Positions 1 through 8,550 of a stretch of DNA of 64,000 nucleotides are shown here, piece by piece. The notes under the pieces were generated by a model. That model was not told where the DNA came from and searched no databases. It saw only the letters and a list, made by a program, of their open reading frames with translations. Location: positions 1-64,000 of the forward strand of contig JAFRHS010000006.1 of the NCBI GenBank assembly GCA_017433225.1, written 5' to 3'. Every line of letters begins with the position of its first letter. Within the stretch, counting starts at the first letter, position 1. The position numbers and the translations under genes were made by a program. The stretch is from Clostridia bacterium. GTDB lineage: Bacteria; Bacillota; Clostridia; Oscillospirales; Acutalibacteraceae.

Positions 1-2028
1 CTCTTCGACTTCTTCGTCGGAAGCAGGCATGGTCTCGCGGGACTCGAGGCAGAACATCTGGACGTCTTCGCCGCCCAGTCTTGCGGAGGTGCGGGCTGCG
101 TCGACCGCAACGTTACCGCCGCCGACAACGACGACTTTCTTCGGAACGCTGAAGTCTTTCTCGCCGTGGACTTTGGCAAGATGATCGATGGCGGAGATGA
201 CGCCTTCCGCGTCCTCACCTTCGACGCCGGCTTTTCTGGAGCCCTGGCAGCCGATGGCGATGTAGAAGGCCTGATAGCCCTGATCTCTCAGTTCCTGGAT
301 GGTGACGTCCTTACCGACTTCGACGCCGGTGCGGATCTCGACACCGAGCTCACGGATGACGTCGATCTCAGCAGCGACAACGTCTTTCTGGAGCTTGTAG
401 GACGGGATGCCGTAGACCATCATACCGCCGGGTTCGTCATGTTTCTCGAAGACGGTGGGTTTGTAACCCTTGGTGGCGAGGTAGTTGGCAGCGGACAGAC
501 CGGCAGGACCGGCGCCGATGATCGCGATCTTCTCGCCCCATTCGGTGTACTGGTTGGAAGTCAGAACGACTTCGGGGATGAAGCGGGTCTCTTCGAAGAG
601 GTCACGCTGAGCGATGAACTTCTTGACTTCATCGATGGCGACGGCTTCGTCGATGGTGCCGCGGGTACAGGCTTCTTCGCACTTGCGGTTACAGACACGA
701 CCGCAGACTGCCGGGAACGGGTTCTCTCTCTTGATGAGCTCGAGAGCCTCGTCATAGCGGCCTTCCTTGGCCATCTGCAGGTAACCCTGGATGGCGATAT
801 GAGCCGGGCAGGCGGACTTACAGGGAGCGGTACCGGACTCATAGGTCTCTTCACGGTTCTCGTCTCTGTAGTTCGGGGTCCAGCGATCCTTGAGCCAGAT
901 GTGATCGGCGGGATCGTCACGGAATTCATAGGTCATCTCGGAACCGTCTTTGCACTTCAGCTTCTGGCCAAGTTTGACAGCACCGGCCGGGCAGAACTCG
1001 ACGCAGCGGCCGCAGGCAACGCAGTTCTGCGGGTTGACCTTCGCGGTGTAAGCGGAAGCGGAAAGGTTCGGAGTGTTGAACAGCATGGAGGTACGAAGGG
1101 CGTTACAGATCTTGACGTCGCAGTTGCAGAGAGCCCAGATCTTGTCCTGGCCGTCGATGTTGGAGATCTGATGGACGAAACCGTTGTCTTCAGCGACTTT
1201 CAGGATGCGCAGGACTTCTTCCTTGTCGATGTAATAGCCGGGCTTTTTCGTCTCGACCATGTAGTCGGCGAAATCGCCAAGGCCGATGCACCAGTGGTTC
1301 GGGTCGTCAGCACAGCCGACGCCGCGCTCATGGCGCTCCTGGCGGCAGGAACACGGAGTGACCGCATATTTGCCGTCGTATTTGTCGAGCCAGTAGGAGA
1401 TGTGCTCGAGGTCGATGGAAGTGTTCTCGGACTCGATAGCCTTCTCAACGGGGATGACGTGCATACCGACGCCGGCGCCGCCTTCGGGGATCATCTGAGT
1501 CAGACCCATGGCCTTGATGCCCATCATGGCGCCGTCGAACGGCTGATAGGTCATGAGCTCGAAGTGCTCGGCCAGCTGCGGATACTCTTCGTACCACTCA
1601 CGGTGCTCGTTGAGCATTTCGGAGATGCCGGGAACGAAGGACTTGATGGAGTACTTCTTGATCTTCTCGGGGTTCTCTCTGTCAAATTCGGCAAGGCCGA
1701 GATAGGACATCTCTTCGAGGACGTCTTCCAGATGAAGCTTGTCGATGTCGGTCTTGCAACCCATCAGTTCGGCGATCTCATCGAGAGACTTCGGCTTGCG
1801 CCATTCCATCTTGAGGGCGATCTGCGCCATCTCGGGGGTGGCGACCGCTTCGATACCGATGGTGTCGTAGTCATGAGCTTTGGCTTTACGACGAACATGG
1901 GTGATCATGTTGGTCCAGTCGAGGACGCCCTGATCGGGGGTGTCGGAACCGTAAGTTCCCATACGACCGCCCAGCATCTGAGCAGCAGTAAACTGTCTCT
2001 GTTCCTTTTTCTTCGGAATGTTAGGCAT
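1..2028 (-). CDS. FAD/NAD(P)-dependent Fe-S oxidoreductase, GltD-like (3' end cut by window)
   Basis: The visible 676 residues start at an ATG behind GGGAGGG and stay open to the window edge. Residues about 1-330 form an N-terminal region with a cysteine-rich stretch (TPCSCRQ, then C...WC, then CNCDVKICN). A ferredoxin-type motif CVACGRCVEFCP follows. The rest resembles the small subunit of NADPH-dependent glutamate synthase: an Fe-S binding helical domain (CKSACP, CGRVCNRKCEEAC), an FAD-binding GAGPAGLSAA and a second nucleotide-binding GGGNVAVDAA. Enzymes of this build pass electrons between NAD(P)H, FAD and Fe-S clusters in the cytoplasm of anaerobes. The physiological partner cannot be read from the sequence, and the C-terminus is missing. 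It is divergent from the GntR gene at 2276, which may control it. Confidence 0.85.
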   Translation of the reverse strand, partial: MPNIPKKKEQRQFTAAQMLGGRMGTYGSDTPDQGVLDWTNMITHVRRKAKAHDYDTIGIEAVATPEMAQIALKMEWRKPKSLDEIAELMGCKTDIDKLHLEDVLEEMSYLGLAEFDRENPEKIKKYSIKSFVPGISEMLNEHREWYEEYPQLAEHFELMTYQPFDGAMMGIKAMGLTQMIPEGGAGVGMHVIPVEKAIESENTSIDLEHISYWLDKYDGKYAVTPCSCRQERHERGVGCADDPNHWCIGLGDFADYMVETKKPGYYIDKEEVLRILKVAEDNGFVHQISNIDGQDKIWALCNCDVKICNALRTSMLFNTPNLSASAYTAKVNPQNCVACGRCVEFCPAGAVKLGQKLKCKDGSEMTYEFRDDPADHIWLKDRWTPNYRDENREETYESGTAPCKSACPAHIAIQGYLQMAKEGRYDEALELIKRENPFPAVCGRVCNRKCEEACTRGTIDEAVAIDEVKKFIAQRDLFEETRFIPEVVLTSNQYTEWGEKIAIIGAGPAGLSAANYLATKGYKPTVFEKHDEPGGMMVYGIPSYKLQKDVVAAEIDVIRELGVEIRTGVEVGKDVTIQELRDQGYQAFYIAIGCQGSRKAGVEGEDAEGVISAIDHLAKVHGEKDFSVPKKVVVVGGGNVAVDAARTSARLGGEDVQMFCLESRETMPASDEEVEE

Positions 2029-2171
2029 AATTTCCCTCCCAAAACAAAAATAGAATCAATGTATACCTATGAATATAAATTCACACTTTAATTTTAGTGT
2101 GACATAGTCAGAGATTCAACAAGATTACCTTACGCTAACCGAGGTTCATGAGTTATGACAAAAACTACATA

Positions 2172-2200
2172 TTGTGCCGTGTCAAAATGTATAGTATAAT
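2172..2200 (+). promoter_or_regulatory. Sigma-A promoter of the GntR regulator gene
   Basis: TTGTGC at 2172-2177 and TATAAT at 2195-2200 are separated by 17 bp. The gene starts at 2276, and the GntR-type operator lies just downstream of the -10 box. Confidence 0.65.
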
Positions 2201-2214
2201 TCCACTGTGGTCTG

Positions 2215-2225
2215 TGGTACAACCA
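2215..2225. promoter_or_regulatory. FadR/GntR-type operator TGGTACAACCA
   Basis: The 11-mer TGGT-ACA-ACCA is a perfect inverted repeat of the type TGGTNNNACCA, the half-site layout known for FadR-subfamily GntR proteins. It starts 15 bp after the -10 box of the regulator's own promoter, where a bound dimer would block early transcription. A direct repeat CTGTGGT precedes and overlaps it. Confidence 0.6.
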
Positions 2226-2275
2226 GAGCCAGAACAGACCAGACTTCATTTTGTTAGAAAAGAGCAACGAATCTT

Positions 2276-2983
2276 ATGAAACTTGAACAACTGACAGCCC
2301 CCTCTCTCCGGGACCTGTTCGTCAAGACCATCCAGGACGCCATCATCTCCGGAGAGCTCAAGATCGGCGAGGTCCTCCCCACCGAGCGCGAATTCGCCGA
2401 GCAGATGAACGTCTCCCGTTCCGTCGTCAACAGCGGCCTCAACGAACTGAAAAACCGCGGCTTCATCGAGATCAAGCCGCGAAAAGGCGCCGTCGTCGCC
2501 GACTACATCTATACCGGCAATATCAACACGCTGACCGCCCTCATGGAGTACAGGGGCATCGCCTTCACCAAGGAATCGGTCCGCTCCATCCTCGAGATCC
2601 GCAAGTTCGCGGAACTGATGGTCGTCGACCGCATCTGCGAACGCGTCACGGAAGACGATCTCGACGTGCTCGGCAAACTGCTCGGCGAGATGGCGGCCGC
2701 GAAAACTCCGAAGGAGGCGGCACTCATCGCCTTCGAATTCTGGCACGAACTCGCCTACCGCAGCGGCGACATCATCGTGCCGCTCGGCATCCAGTCGTTC
2801 AAGGCACCGGTCATCACGCTCTGGGAGCGGTACTGCACGAAGTACGGCATCCACGAGATGGTGGAGAACAACCGGCAGCTCTATGACTACATCGCCGACC
2901 GGGACGTCGTCAGCGCCCGCGCCTGCGTCATCGACTACATGGACAAGTCCATCGAAGGCGACCTCGAGATCTACGACACATAA
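2276..2983 (+). CDS. GntR-family transcriptional regulator, FadR/FCD type
   Basis: This 235-residue protein has a winged-helix N-terminus (about residues 8-75, with GEVLPTEREFAEQMNVSRSVVNSGLNEL as a typical GntR recognition region) and an all-helical effector domain of about 150 residues. Such regulators bind an organic acid or acyl ligand and repress a neighbouring metabolic operon. The gene is divergent from the Fe-S oxidoreductase and has a TGGTNNNACCA operator in its leader, so autoregulation is likely and control of the oxidoreductase is possible. The ligand is unknown. The ribosome binding site is weak (AGAG upstream of ATG). The gene ends at a strong terminator shared with the convergent lipase. 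Confidence 0.88.
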   Translation: MKLEQLTAPSLRDLFVKTIQDAIISGELKIGEVLPTEREFAEQMNVSRSVVNSGLNELKNRGFIEIKPRKGAVVADYIYTGNINTLTALMEYRGIAFTKESVRSILEIRKFAELMVVDRICERVTEDDLDVLGKLLGEMAAAKTPKEAALIAFEFWHELAYRSGDIIVPLGIQSFKAPVITLWERYCTKYGIHEMVENNRQLYDYIADRDVVSARACVIDYMDKSIEGDLEIYDT

Positions 2984-2985
2984 AT

Positions 2986-3019
2986 AAAGAGTCTGACCGG
3001 ATCAGTCAGACTCTTTTTT
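2986..3019. terminator. Bidirectional intrinsic terminator
   Basis: A 12-bp perfect stem (2986-2997 with 3005-3016) has a 7-nt loop and is followed by a T run on the plus strand; the leading AAA gives a shorter T run on the minus strand. It lies between the convergent GntR and lipase genes. Confidence 0.85.
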
Positions 3020-3031
3020 ACATATCGAGTT

Positions 3032-4162
3032 TTACTTATCAAGGGCGGCGATGAAGTTGCCGAGGTCCAGGATGTACTTTTTGTAGACCTCCGGGTCGAC
3101 CTCCTCGCCGATGTAGAAGTTGTGGTCCTTCGGCTGTTCCACCGGGAAGACGTTCCAGACGCCTTTCTGTACGGGCCCGCGGTAGGAGAACCCTTCACCC
3201 GGGTCGAAGTCCTGCCAGGGCTCATTCTTCGGATGCAGAGCCGAGGCCAGTGGGACCCGCCCGTCGTTCGGCCGCCACTCGGGACCGTAGTACTTCGAAT
3301 GCATGCTGCCCATGATGATGGCAGACGAGCGGTGGCGTTCGACAAGGACGTCAGTCGGCCACTGGGCCTCCCCGCCGAGGATCGGCTGAGTGCCGACCGC
3401 CGCGATCGAGAAGTAGTAGACGTTGTCATACGGATGAAAGTCTCCGGTGAACTTGTCGGCACCCGAAGGCGTCAGTTCATAGAAGCAGTTGTCTTCCTTT
3501 TTCCGCAGATAGGCGCGGATCTTGTCGGGCGCATAGCGGAGCCGCAGCTTGTCGCTCGTGAAGCCGAACCGGTCGAGGTCGTACTTGTCGGCATTCTCTT
3601 TCGTGGTGCCGCTGTTGATGTTTGCCTTGGAGAACTCCATAAAGTAGGACGTGTAGATGTACCCGCCGGCCATGGTCAGGACCGTCGTGCCGTTGTGGGG
3701 CGCCGCCAGTGTGAAAATGGAGTGGATCCAGTTCTCATGGCCACCCTGAAACAGCGGATGGAGCTGGTCGGGAGGCGTCACGGCTTTTTCCCGTTCATCG
3801 CCTTCGACGAGCAGGTGCAAAAGGAAGCGGATGGTCGCGCCGCCAAAACTGTGGCCGAGGAAATTGGCCTTGACCCTCTCCCCGTTTTCATCGAGTTCGC
3901 CCCAGCGCTTAAAAGTACCTTCAAAGGTCTTGCCGTAGCGGCCGTGGCCGCAGCGCTCCGAATGGGCGATGCCGTAGTCGACCGTGCCGCCCTTCAGAAG
4001 AGCATACAGTTCACAGCAGCGGTCCCAGAGACCGGTGAACGGGCCGATGTGAGGCGAATAACACTCGTATCCGGCTTCGGTCAGGATCTCTCTGGCCGGA
4101 GCAAAGGTATCATCGAAATTGTTGTAACCGTGGATGAAGACGAACGGATAATCGTTTGGCAT
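3032..4162 (-). CDS. Alpha/beta-hydrolase lipase, staphylococcal/Geobacillus lipase family
   Basis: The protein matches the family I.5/I.6 triacylglycerol lipases: an oxyanion-hole region FVFIHGYNNFDD, the nucleophile elbow GHSFGG (serine near residue 105), the zinc-region pattern DYGIAHSERCGHGRYGKT, a catalytic aspartate in RPNDGRVPL and a histidine in KDHNFYIG. Substrates would be acylglycerols or related esters. Unlike most relatives it has no signal peptide or propeptide, so it looks cytoplasmic. The start is chosen at MPNDYPF because AAGGA precedes it; an upstream ATG at 4186 lacks a ribosome binding site. It is a single gene with its own candidate promoter, convergent with the GntR gene. 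A more specific substrate cannot be given. Confidence 0.8.
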   Translation of the reverse strand: MPNDYPFVFIHGYNNFDDTFAPAREILTEAGYECYSPHIGPFTGLWDRCCELYALLKGGTVDYGIAHSERCGHGRYGKTFEGTFKRWGELDENGERVKANFLGHSFGGATIRFLLHLLVEGDEREKAVTPPDQLHPLFQGGHENWIHSIFTLAAPHNGTTVLTMAGGYIYTSYFMEFSKANINSGTTKENADKYDLDRFGFTSDKLRLRYAPDKIRAYLRKKEDNCFYELTPSGADKFTGDFHPYDNVYYFSIAAVGTQPILGGEAQWPTDVLVERHRSSAIIMGSMHSKYYGPEWRPNDGRVPLASALHPKNEPWQDFDPGEGFSYRGPVQKGVWNVFPVEQPKDHNFYIGEEVDPEVYKKYILDLGNFIAALDK

Positions 4163-4197
4163 GATTCCTTGGTTTTTCCTTTCCATTTGTTAACGCT

Positions 4198-4226
4198 ATT
4201 ATCGCCCTTTTCGGCGATGAACGCAA
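4198..4226 (-). promoter_or_regulatory. Candidate promoter of the lipase gene
   Basis: On the minus strand TTGCGT and GATAAT are separated by 17 bp. The spacer holds ATCGCC and GGCGAT as an inverted repeat around GAAAAG, which could be an operator. The -35 match is weak. Confidence 0.4.
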
Positions 4227-4265
4227 GATAAAACTTTATACAATCGACAAATCGGCAAATCTGTC

Positions 4266-4304
4266 AAACAAAAGCGCCCGGAGGGAGACCGGACGCTGTG
4301 TTTG
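4266..4304 (-). terminator. Intrinsic terminator of ackA
   Basis: A GC-rich stem, AGCG-CCGG with CCGG-CGCT carrying one mismatch, has a loop of AGGGAGA. It is extended by CAAACA/TGTTTG flanks and is followed on the minus strand by a T-rich tract. Confidence 0.7.
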
Positions 4305-4311
4305 ATTGGAG

Positions 4312-5514
4312 TCACTGCTCTTCGACGAGTCGTTTGGTATCTCTCGCGATCGCCAGTTCCTCGTTGGTCGGGATGACCCAGACTTCGACCGCAGAGTCGT
4401 CGGTCGAGATCCGGATCTCTTTGCCGCGAACGTCGTTCGCCTCTTCATCCAGACGGATGTTGAGCCAGCCGAGTTCCCGTACGACCGCATCTCTCGTATG
4501 GACCGAATTCTCTCCGATGCCGCCCGAGAACAGGATGGCGTCAACGCCGTTCATGGCAGCGACATAGGAACCGATATATTTGCGGATCTGGTAGAACAGC
4601 ATGTCTGTGGCGAGTTCGGCGTTCTTGTCGCCCTCTTCTCTGGCGGTCATGTTGTCCCTCATATCGCTCGAAGAGCCGGAGACACCGAGCAGACCGCATT
4701 TCTTGTTGAGGAACTCGGACGTCTCTTTCGGCGTCCAGCCCTCGCGCTCCTGCAGGAAGGTGACGGCAGAGGCGTCGATGCTGCCGGAACGGGTGCCCAT
4801 GACGAGGCCGTCGAGCGGGGTCAGGCCCATGGACGTATCGATGCATTTGCCGTCTTTGACCGCCGAGACGGAAGAACCGTTGCCGAGGTGGCAGGTGATG
4901 ATCTTCGTGCCTTCGAGCGGGATGCCCTTGATCTCGGCATAGCGTTCCACCAGGTATTTGTGCGATGTGCCGTGAGCGCCGTACTTGCGGATCTGGTGTT
5001 TCTCCGCAAGGTCCTGCGGGATCGCAAAACTGTAGGCATATTTCGGCATGGTGCTGTGGAAGGCGTTGTCGAAAACGACGACCTGGGGTTTCTCTTCGCC
5101 AAAGACTTCCGTGCAGGCGTTGATGCCCTGGATGTGTGCCGGGTTGTGCAGCGGGGCCAGCGCTGAGAGGTTGTCGATCTCCCGGATGACCTCCGGAGTG
5201 ACGACGACACTGTGGTCGAAGACCGCGCCGCCCTGGACGACCCGGTGGCCGATCGCTGCGATCTCATCGAGCGAATCGATGACCTTGCACTCACCTTCCA
5301 GAAGGGCATCCTTGACCCGCCCGAACGCGACAGTATGGTCCGGAAGATCGATCTCTTCCGAAAACTGTCGTCCGTCGAAGGTCTTTCCTTCGATATGGCC
5401 GCCGGCGATGCCGATGCGCTCGCAGAGGCCCTTGGCGATGACATGTTCGTTCTCCATGTCGATGAGCTGATATTTGAGGGAGGAGCTCCCGCAGTTGATG
5501 ACTAAGATTTTCAT
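4312..5514 (-). CDS. ackA: Acetate kinase
   Basis: Acetate kinase interconverts acetyl phosphate and acetate with ATP formation, the last step of acetate fermentation. The 400-residue length is standard. Visible motifs are the N-terminal VINCGSSSLKY, HRVVQGG (substrate arginine), VFDNAFHSTMP (catalytic aspartate), CHLGNGSSVSAV, GTRSGSIDAS (second catalytic arginine) and FSGGIGEN of the ASKHA fold. A good AGGGGAG ribosome binding site precedes the ATG. No phosphotransacetylase gene is adjacent, so the partner enzyme must be encoded elsewhere. It ends in its own terminator and is followed upstream by tRNA-Ala. Confidence 0.97.
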   Translation of the reverse strand: MKILVINCGSSSLKYQLIDMENEHVIAKGLCERIGIAGGHIEGKTFDGRQFSEEIDLPDHTVAFGRVKDALLEGECKVIDSLDEIAAIGHRVVQGGAVFDHSVVVTPEVIREIDNLSALAPLHNPAHIQGINACTEVFGEEKPQVVVFDNAFHSTMPKYAYSFAIPQDLAEKHQIRKYGAHGTSHKYLVERYAEIKGIPLEGTKIITCHLGNGSSVSAVKDGKCIDTSMGLTPLDGLVMGTRSGSIDASAVTFLQEREGWTPKETSEFLNKKCGLLGVSGSSSDMRDNMTAREEGDKNAELATDMLFYQIRKYIGSYVAAMNGVDAILFSGGIGENSVHTRDAVVRELGWLNIRLDEEANDVRGKEIRISTDDSAVEVWVIPTNEELAIARDTKRLVEEQ

Positions 5515-5590
5515 TGTTATTCTCCCCTGTTCAAGATTACCGGAATCATGGGATTTGCCAAGTTCATTTTAACAATAATCGGGAAAATAA

Positions 5591-5626
5591 GCAAAGAAAA
5601 ACAGATCACAGTGTTCTGTGATCTGT
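5591..5626 (-). terminator. Terminator of tRNA-Ala
   Basis: An 11-bp perfect stem (ACAGATCACAG with CTGTGATCTGT, loop TGTT) is followed on the minus strand by TTTTTCTTTG. It starts five bases after the tRNA CCA end. Confidence 0.8.
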
Positions 5627-5630
5627 TTCA

Positions 5631-5706
<76 letters not shown>

Positions 5707-5740
5707 AAAGGTACGTCCCAGCCGTGGCTGCGACTTTGAT

Positions 5741-5769
5741 ATAATAGCACGCACCTTACAAAAAATCAA
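5741..5769 (-). promoter_or_regulatory. Promoter of tRNA-Ala
   Basis: On the minus strand TTGATT and TATTAT are 17 bp apart, about 35 bp upstream of the tRNA 5' end. Confidence 0.65.
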
Positions 5770-5804
5770 CACCTAAATCGCCGTTATCAAAAATAAATCT
5801 CACG

Positions 5805-5833
5805 TTGTTAGCGCATCCTAATTTATGTATAAT
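5805..5833 (+). promoter_or_regulatory. Promoter of fbp
   Basis: TTGTTA and a perfect TATAAT are 17 bp apart. The fbp start codon lies 40 bp downstream. Confidence 0.75.
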
Positions 5834-5873
5834 GGAAACGTAAGTAGTGCATTACTCTGAAGGGAGAAAAGCA

Positions 5874-7874
5874 ATGAGTAAAAAGAAAGAATACTCACAG
5901 GCGGAACTCGAATATCTGCGTCTGCTCGGGAAGGAATACCCGACCGAACAGTCTGCAGCCACCGAGATCATCAACCTCAATGCCATCCTGAACCTGCCGA
6001 AGGCGACGGAGCATTTCATGTCGGACGTCCACGGCGAATACGAGCCCTTCGTCCATGTCATGAACAGCGCTTCCGGTGCCATCCGGGAAAAGATCGACAC
6101 CCTTCTTGCCGATGAGCTGACGGTCGATGAGCGGGACACCCTCGCCACCATCGTCTATTATCCGGAAGAAAAGATGGCCGAGCTGCTGGAAGGCGTCGAG
6201 GATGAGACCGCATTCTACCACGAGACCCTGCACCATCTCATCGAGCTCACCCATGTCATCACCTCGAAGTATACCCGGTCGAAAGTCCGTAAAGCGCTTC
6301 CCCCGGAGTATGCCTATGTCATCGACGAGCTCATCAACATCGACTTCGATCTCCACAACAAGAAAGAGTATTACGACAACATCCTCAATACGATCATCGA
6401 GATCGGCAAGGCGCAGGACTTCATCGTCGCGGTCTGCGGCGTCATCAAGCGCCTCATCGTCGATCGCCTCCATCTGGTCGGCGACATCTTTGACCGCGGC
6501 CCCCGTGCCGACATCGTCATGGACGCTCTGATGGAGCACCACTCCCTCGACATCCAGTTCGGCAATCATGACGTCGTCTGGATCGGCGCCGCAGCGGGTT
6601 CTCCCATCTGCATCGCCACCGTTCTGTCGAACTCCATCCTTTACAACAACCTTCCGGTCCTGGAGATCGGCTACGGGATCAGTCTTCGTCCTCTCTCGCT
6701 CTTCGCGAACGAATACTATTCCCTTACCGACCTGTCCAGCTTCGCGACCCGCATCCTCGACAAAGAGGAAAAGAAACACACGAAAAACCGCGACCTCCTG
6801 CTGACTGCCCGGATGTCCAAGGCCATCACCATGATCCTCTTCAAGCTGATGGGCCAGGTCGTCAAGCGCAATCCGGACTTCGATATGATGGACCGCGCAT
6901 CGCTCGAACACATCAATTATGAAGACTCCACGGTCGAGATCGACGGCAAGATCTACCCGATGAAGGACTGCGACTTCCCCACCGTCGACCCCGAAGACCC
7001 GTACACCCTGACACCGGAAGAGCAGGACATGATGAACGAGATGATCAAAGCGTTCCGCGGGTCTGAAAAGCTCCAGAAGCACATCCGCTTCCTGCTTGAC
7101 AAGGGTTCCATGTACAAGTGCTACAACGGCAACCTGCTCGTCCACGGCGGCGTTCCGATGAACGCGGACGGCACCTTCAAAGTGTTCAATTTCGAAGGAA
7201 AAGAGTACAGCGGCAGAGCGCTTCTCGACTACTGCGACAAGAAGGTCCGTGACGGCTACTTCGCGACGGACACCGACCCGAAACGCCAGAGCGGACAGGA
7301 CTTCATCTGGTATCTGTGGTGCGGCAAGTGGGCTCCCACCTTTGCCCGGGAGAAGATCACCACGTTCGAACGCCGATTCATCGCCGACAAGTCCACCTGG
7401 AACGAAGCCAGAGACCCGTACTACCAGATCACACAGACCGCAGAAGGATGCAAGATCATCCTGCACGAGTTCGGCCTCGACTCCGAGTTCTCCCACCTCA
7501 TCAACGGCCACACCCCGGTCAAGACGACCAAGGGCGAGACTCCCATCCGCGGTGAGGGCAAACTCTTCCTCATCGACGGCGGGTTCAGCAAAGCCTATCA
7601 GAAAACGACCGGCATCGCCGGCTACAGCCTCATTTTCAACTCCCACGGCATGCGGATCTCCGCCCTCGAACCCTTTGAAGGGTTTGAAGATGCGGTCCGG
7701 TACAACAAGGACATCATCCCGGAGACCGTGCTCATGCAGCCCTGCGACCACCGGATGAAGATCTACGAGACCGACATCGGGAAAAAGCTGCAAAAGAACA
7801 TCGATATGCTGACCCGGCTGATGGACGTTTACCGCCGCGGCATCCTGCCGGAACACCCGGACAAACTGGACTGA
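5874..7874 (+). CDS. fbp: Fructose-1,6-bisphosphatase, class III
   Basis: This enzyme hydrolyses fructose 1,6-bisphosphate to fructose 6-phosphate in gluconeogenesis. The 666-residue length fits the Firmicute class III enzyme (Bacillus Fbp is about 670), not class I or II. Metallophosphatase motifs are visible: SDVHGEYEPF, VGDIFDRGPR, GNHDVVWIGAAAG, LVHGGVPMN and INGHTPVK. The start is the ATG behind GAAGGGAG; an in-frame upstream start at 5847 has no such site. It has its own promoter and stands alone, ahead of the promoter for the small zinc-ribbon gene. Confidence 0.96.
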   Translation: MSKKKEYSQAELEYLRLLGKEYPTEQSAATEIINLNAILNLPKATEHFMSDVHGEYEPFVHVMNSASGAIREKIDTLLADELTVDERDTLATIVYYPEEKMAELLEGVEDETAFYHETLHHLIELTHVITSKYTRSKVRKALPPEYAYVIDELINIDFDLHNKKEYYDNILNTIIEIGKAQDFIVAVCGVIKRLIVDRLHLVGDIFDRGPRADIVMDALMEHHSLDIQFGNHDVVWIGAAAGSPICIATVLSNSILYNNLPVLEIGYGISLRPLSLFANEYYSLTDLSSFATRILDKEEKKHTKNRDLLLTARMSKAITMILFKLMGQVVKRNPDFDMMDRASLEHINYEDSTVEIDGKIYPMKDCDFPTVDPEDPYTLTPEEQDMMNEMIKAFRGSEKLQKHIRFLLDKGSMYKCYNGNLLVHGGVPMNADGTFKVFNFEGKEYSGRALLDYCDKKVRDGYFATDTDPKRQSGQDFIWYLWCGKWAPTFAREKITTFERRFIADKSTWNEARDPYYQITQTAEGCKIILHEFGLDSEFSHLINGHTPVKTTKGETPIRGEGKLFLIDGGFSKAYQKTTGIAGYSLIFNSHGMRISALEPFEGFEDAVRYNKDIIPETVLMQPCDHRMKIYETDIGKKLQKNIDMLTRLMDVYRRGILPEHPDKLD

Positions 7875-7880
7875 CAGAAA

Positions 7881-7909
7881 TTGACAACCCTATAAAAGTA
7901 CAGTAAAAT
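7881..7909 (+). promoter_or_regulatory. Promoter of the zinc-ribbon gene
   Basis: A consensus TTGACA and TAAAAT are 17 bp apart, directly after the fbp stop codon. Confidence 0.75.
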
Positions 7910-7941
7910 AACACTAATCTGGGTTTGAAGGAGAATTGACA

Positions 7942-8238
7942 ATGAAAAAGACATCAGACGCCATCGGATTCTTCGGGCAGTCGAAACCCGTCGCTTGCCC
8001 GCACTGCGGCAAAACCGTCAACATGCAGATGCTCCGTTCCTCCAACGGGATCGGCGTCTTTGGCATCAGTGTCCTCAACTATAAGCATGACCTGTTTGCC
8101 ATCTGCCCGGAATGTTCCGCCCTTTATGGCGTAGACCGCAAAGTCTCTCGTATCGAAGCGAGAAACACGATGGACCAGTATGCCGATATCCCGGCAGATA
8201 GTCTCATCTTCCAGCAGGTCCTTCCCATCAAGGAATGA
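7942..8238 (+). CDS. Small zinc-ribbon protein of unknown function
   Basis: This protein of 98 residues has two CxxC knuckles, CPHCGK near residue 18 and CPECSALYG near residue 56, which should bind one zinc. No catalytic motif, membrane segment or signal peptide is visible. It starts at the ATG 8 bp after AAGGAG; a TTG six bases upstream is less likely. It has its own strong promoter and its own terminator, so it is a monocistronic unit. A role in nucleic-acid or protein binding is possible but not shown. Confidence 0.75.
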   Translation: MKKTSDAIGFFGQSKPVACPHCGKTVNMQMLRSSNGIGVFGISVLNYKHDLFAICPECSALYGVDRKVSRIEARNTMDQYADIPADSLIFQQVLPIKE

Positions 8239-8277
8239 TCCCGGGCATCTGACATCTGACAGCAACAATAGAGCATT

Positions 8278-8309
8278 CCACCGGCAACGCTGTTGCCGGT
8301 GGTTTTTTT
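8278..8309 (+). terminator. Strong intrinsic terminator
   Basis: An 11-bp perfect stem (CCACCGGCAAC with GTTGCCGGTGG, loop GCT) is followed by seven T residues, after the zinc-ribbon gene. Confidence 0.92.
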
Positions 8310-8315
8310 GTTTTT

Positions 8316-8367
8316 ACTGAATATCTTAACCGAATAATTTAACTGAATATTTTATCGAAAGATTTTT
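8316..8367. repeat. 13-bp tandem repeat, about 4 copies
   Basis: Successive 13-mers are ACTGAATATCTTA, ACCGAATAATTTA, ACTGAATATTTTA and a degenerate TCGAAAGATTTTT. They start just after the terminator of the preceding gene. Confidence 0.7.
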
Positions 8368-8470
8368 TTATAAAGGGATTTGGCGACAAACGATCGAAAT
8401 ACAGCAACAATTGTGCAATTTTTATACAAGGAAAAAAATGAGGCAGGATTCCAGCATTTATCCCATTTCT

Positions 8471-8498
8471 GACAAACCTCCGACAAAGAATAGACAAA
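8471..8498. repeat. GACAAA direct repeats with 11-bp period
   Basis: GACAAA occurs at 8471, 8482 and 8493, exactly one helical turn apart, and again at 8385. Such phasing is typical of a protein-binding array. Confidence 0.6.
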
Positions 8499-8550
8499 TG
8501 TTAACTTAATGCTTCCAAAAGTGTTCGGCTATGTAAAGCGATCCACTTGT

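Noticed and set aside
166..2091. Long plus-strand open frame (641 residues) over the oxidoreductase gene
   Set aside because: It is antisense to a clear FAD/Fe-S enzyme; composition is biased to D, G, V and L as expected from the reverse frame of GC-rich codons, and it has no ribosome binding site.
4312..5514. Acetate kinase without pta as a novelty
   Set aside because: Separate loci for pta and ackA are common, so the gap carries no weight.
8316..8367. CRISPR array
   Set aside because: Repeats are 13 bp in tandem with no spacers; no cas genes in the window.
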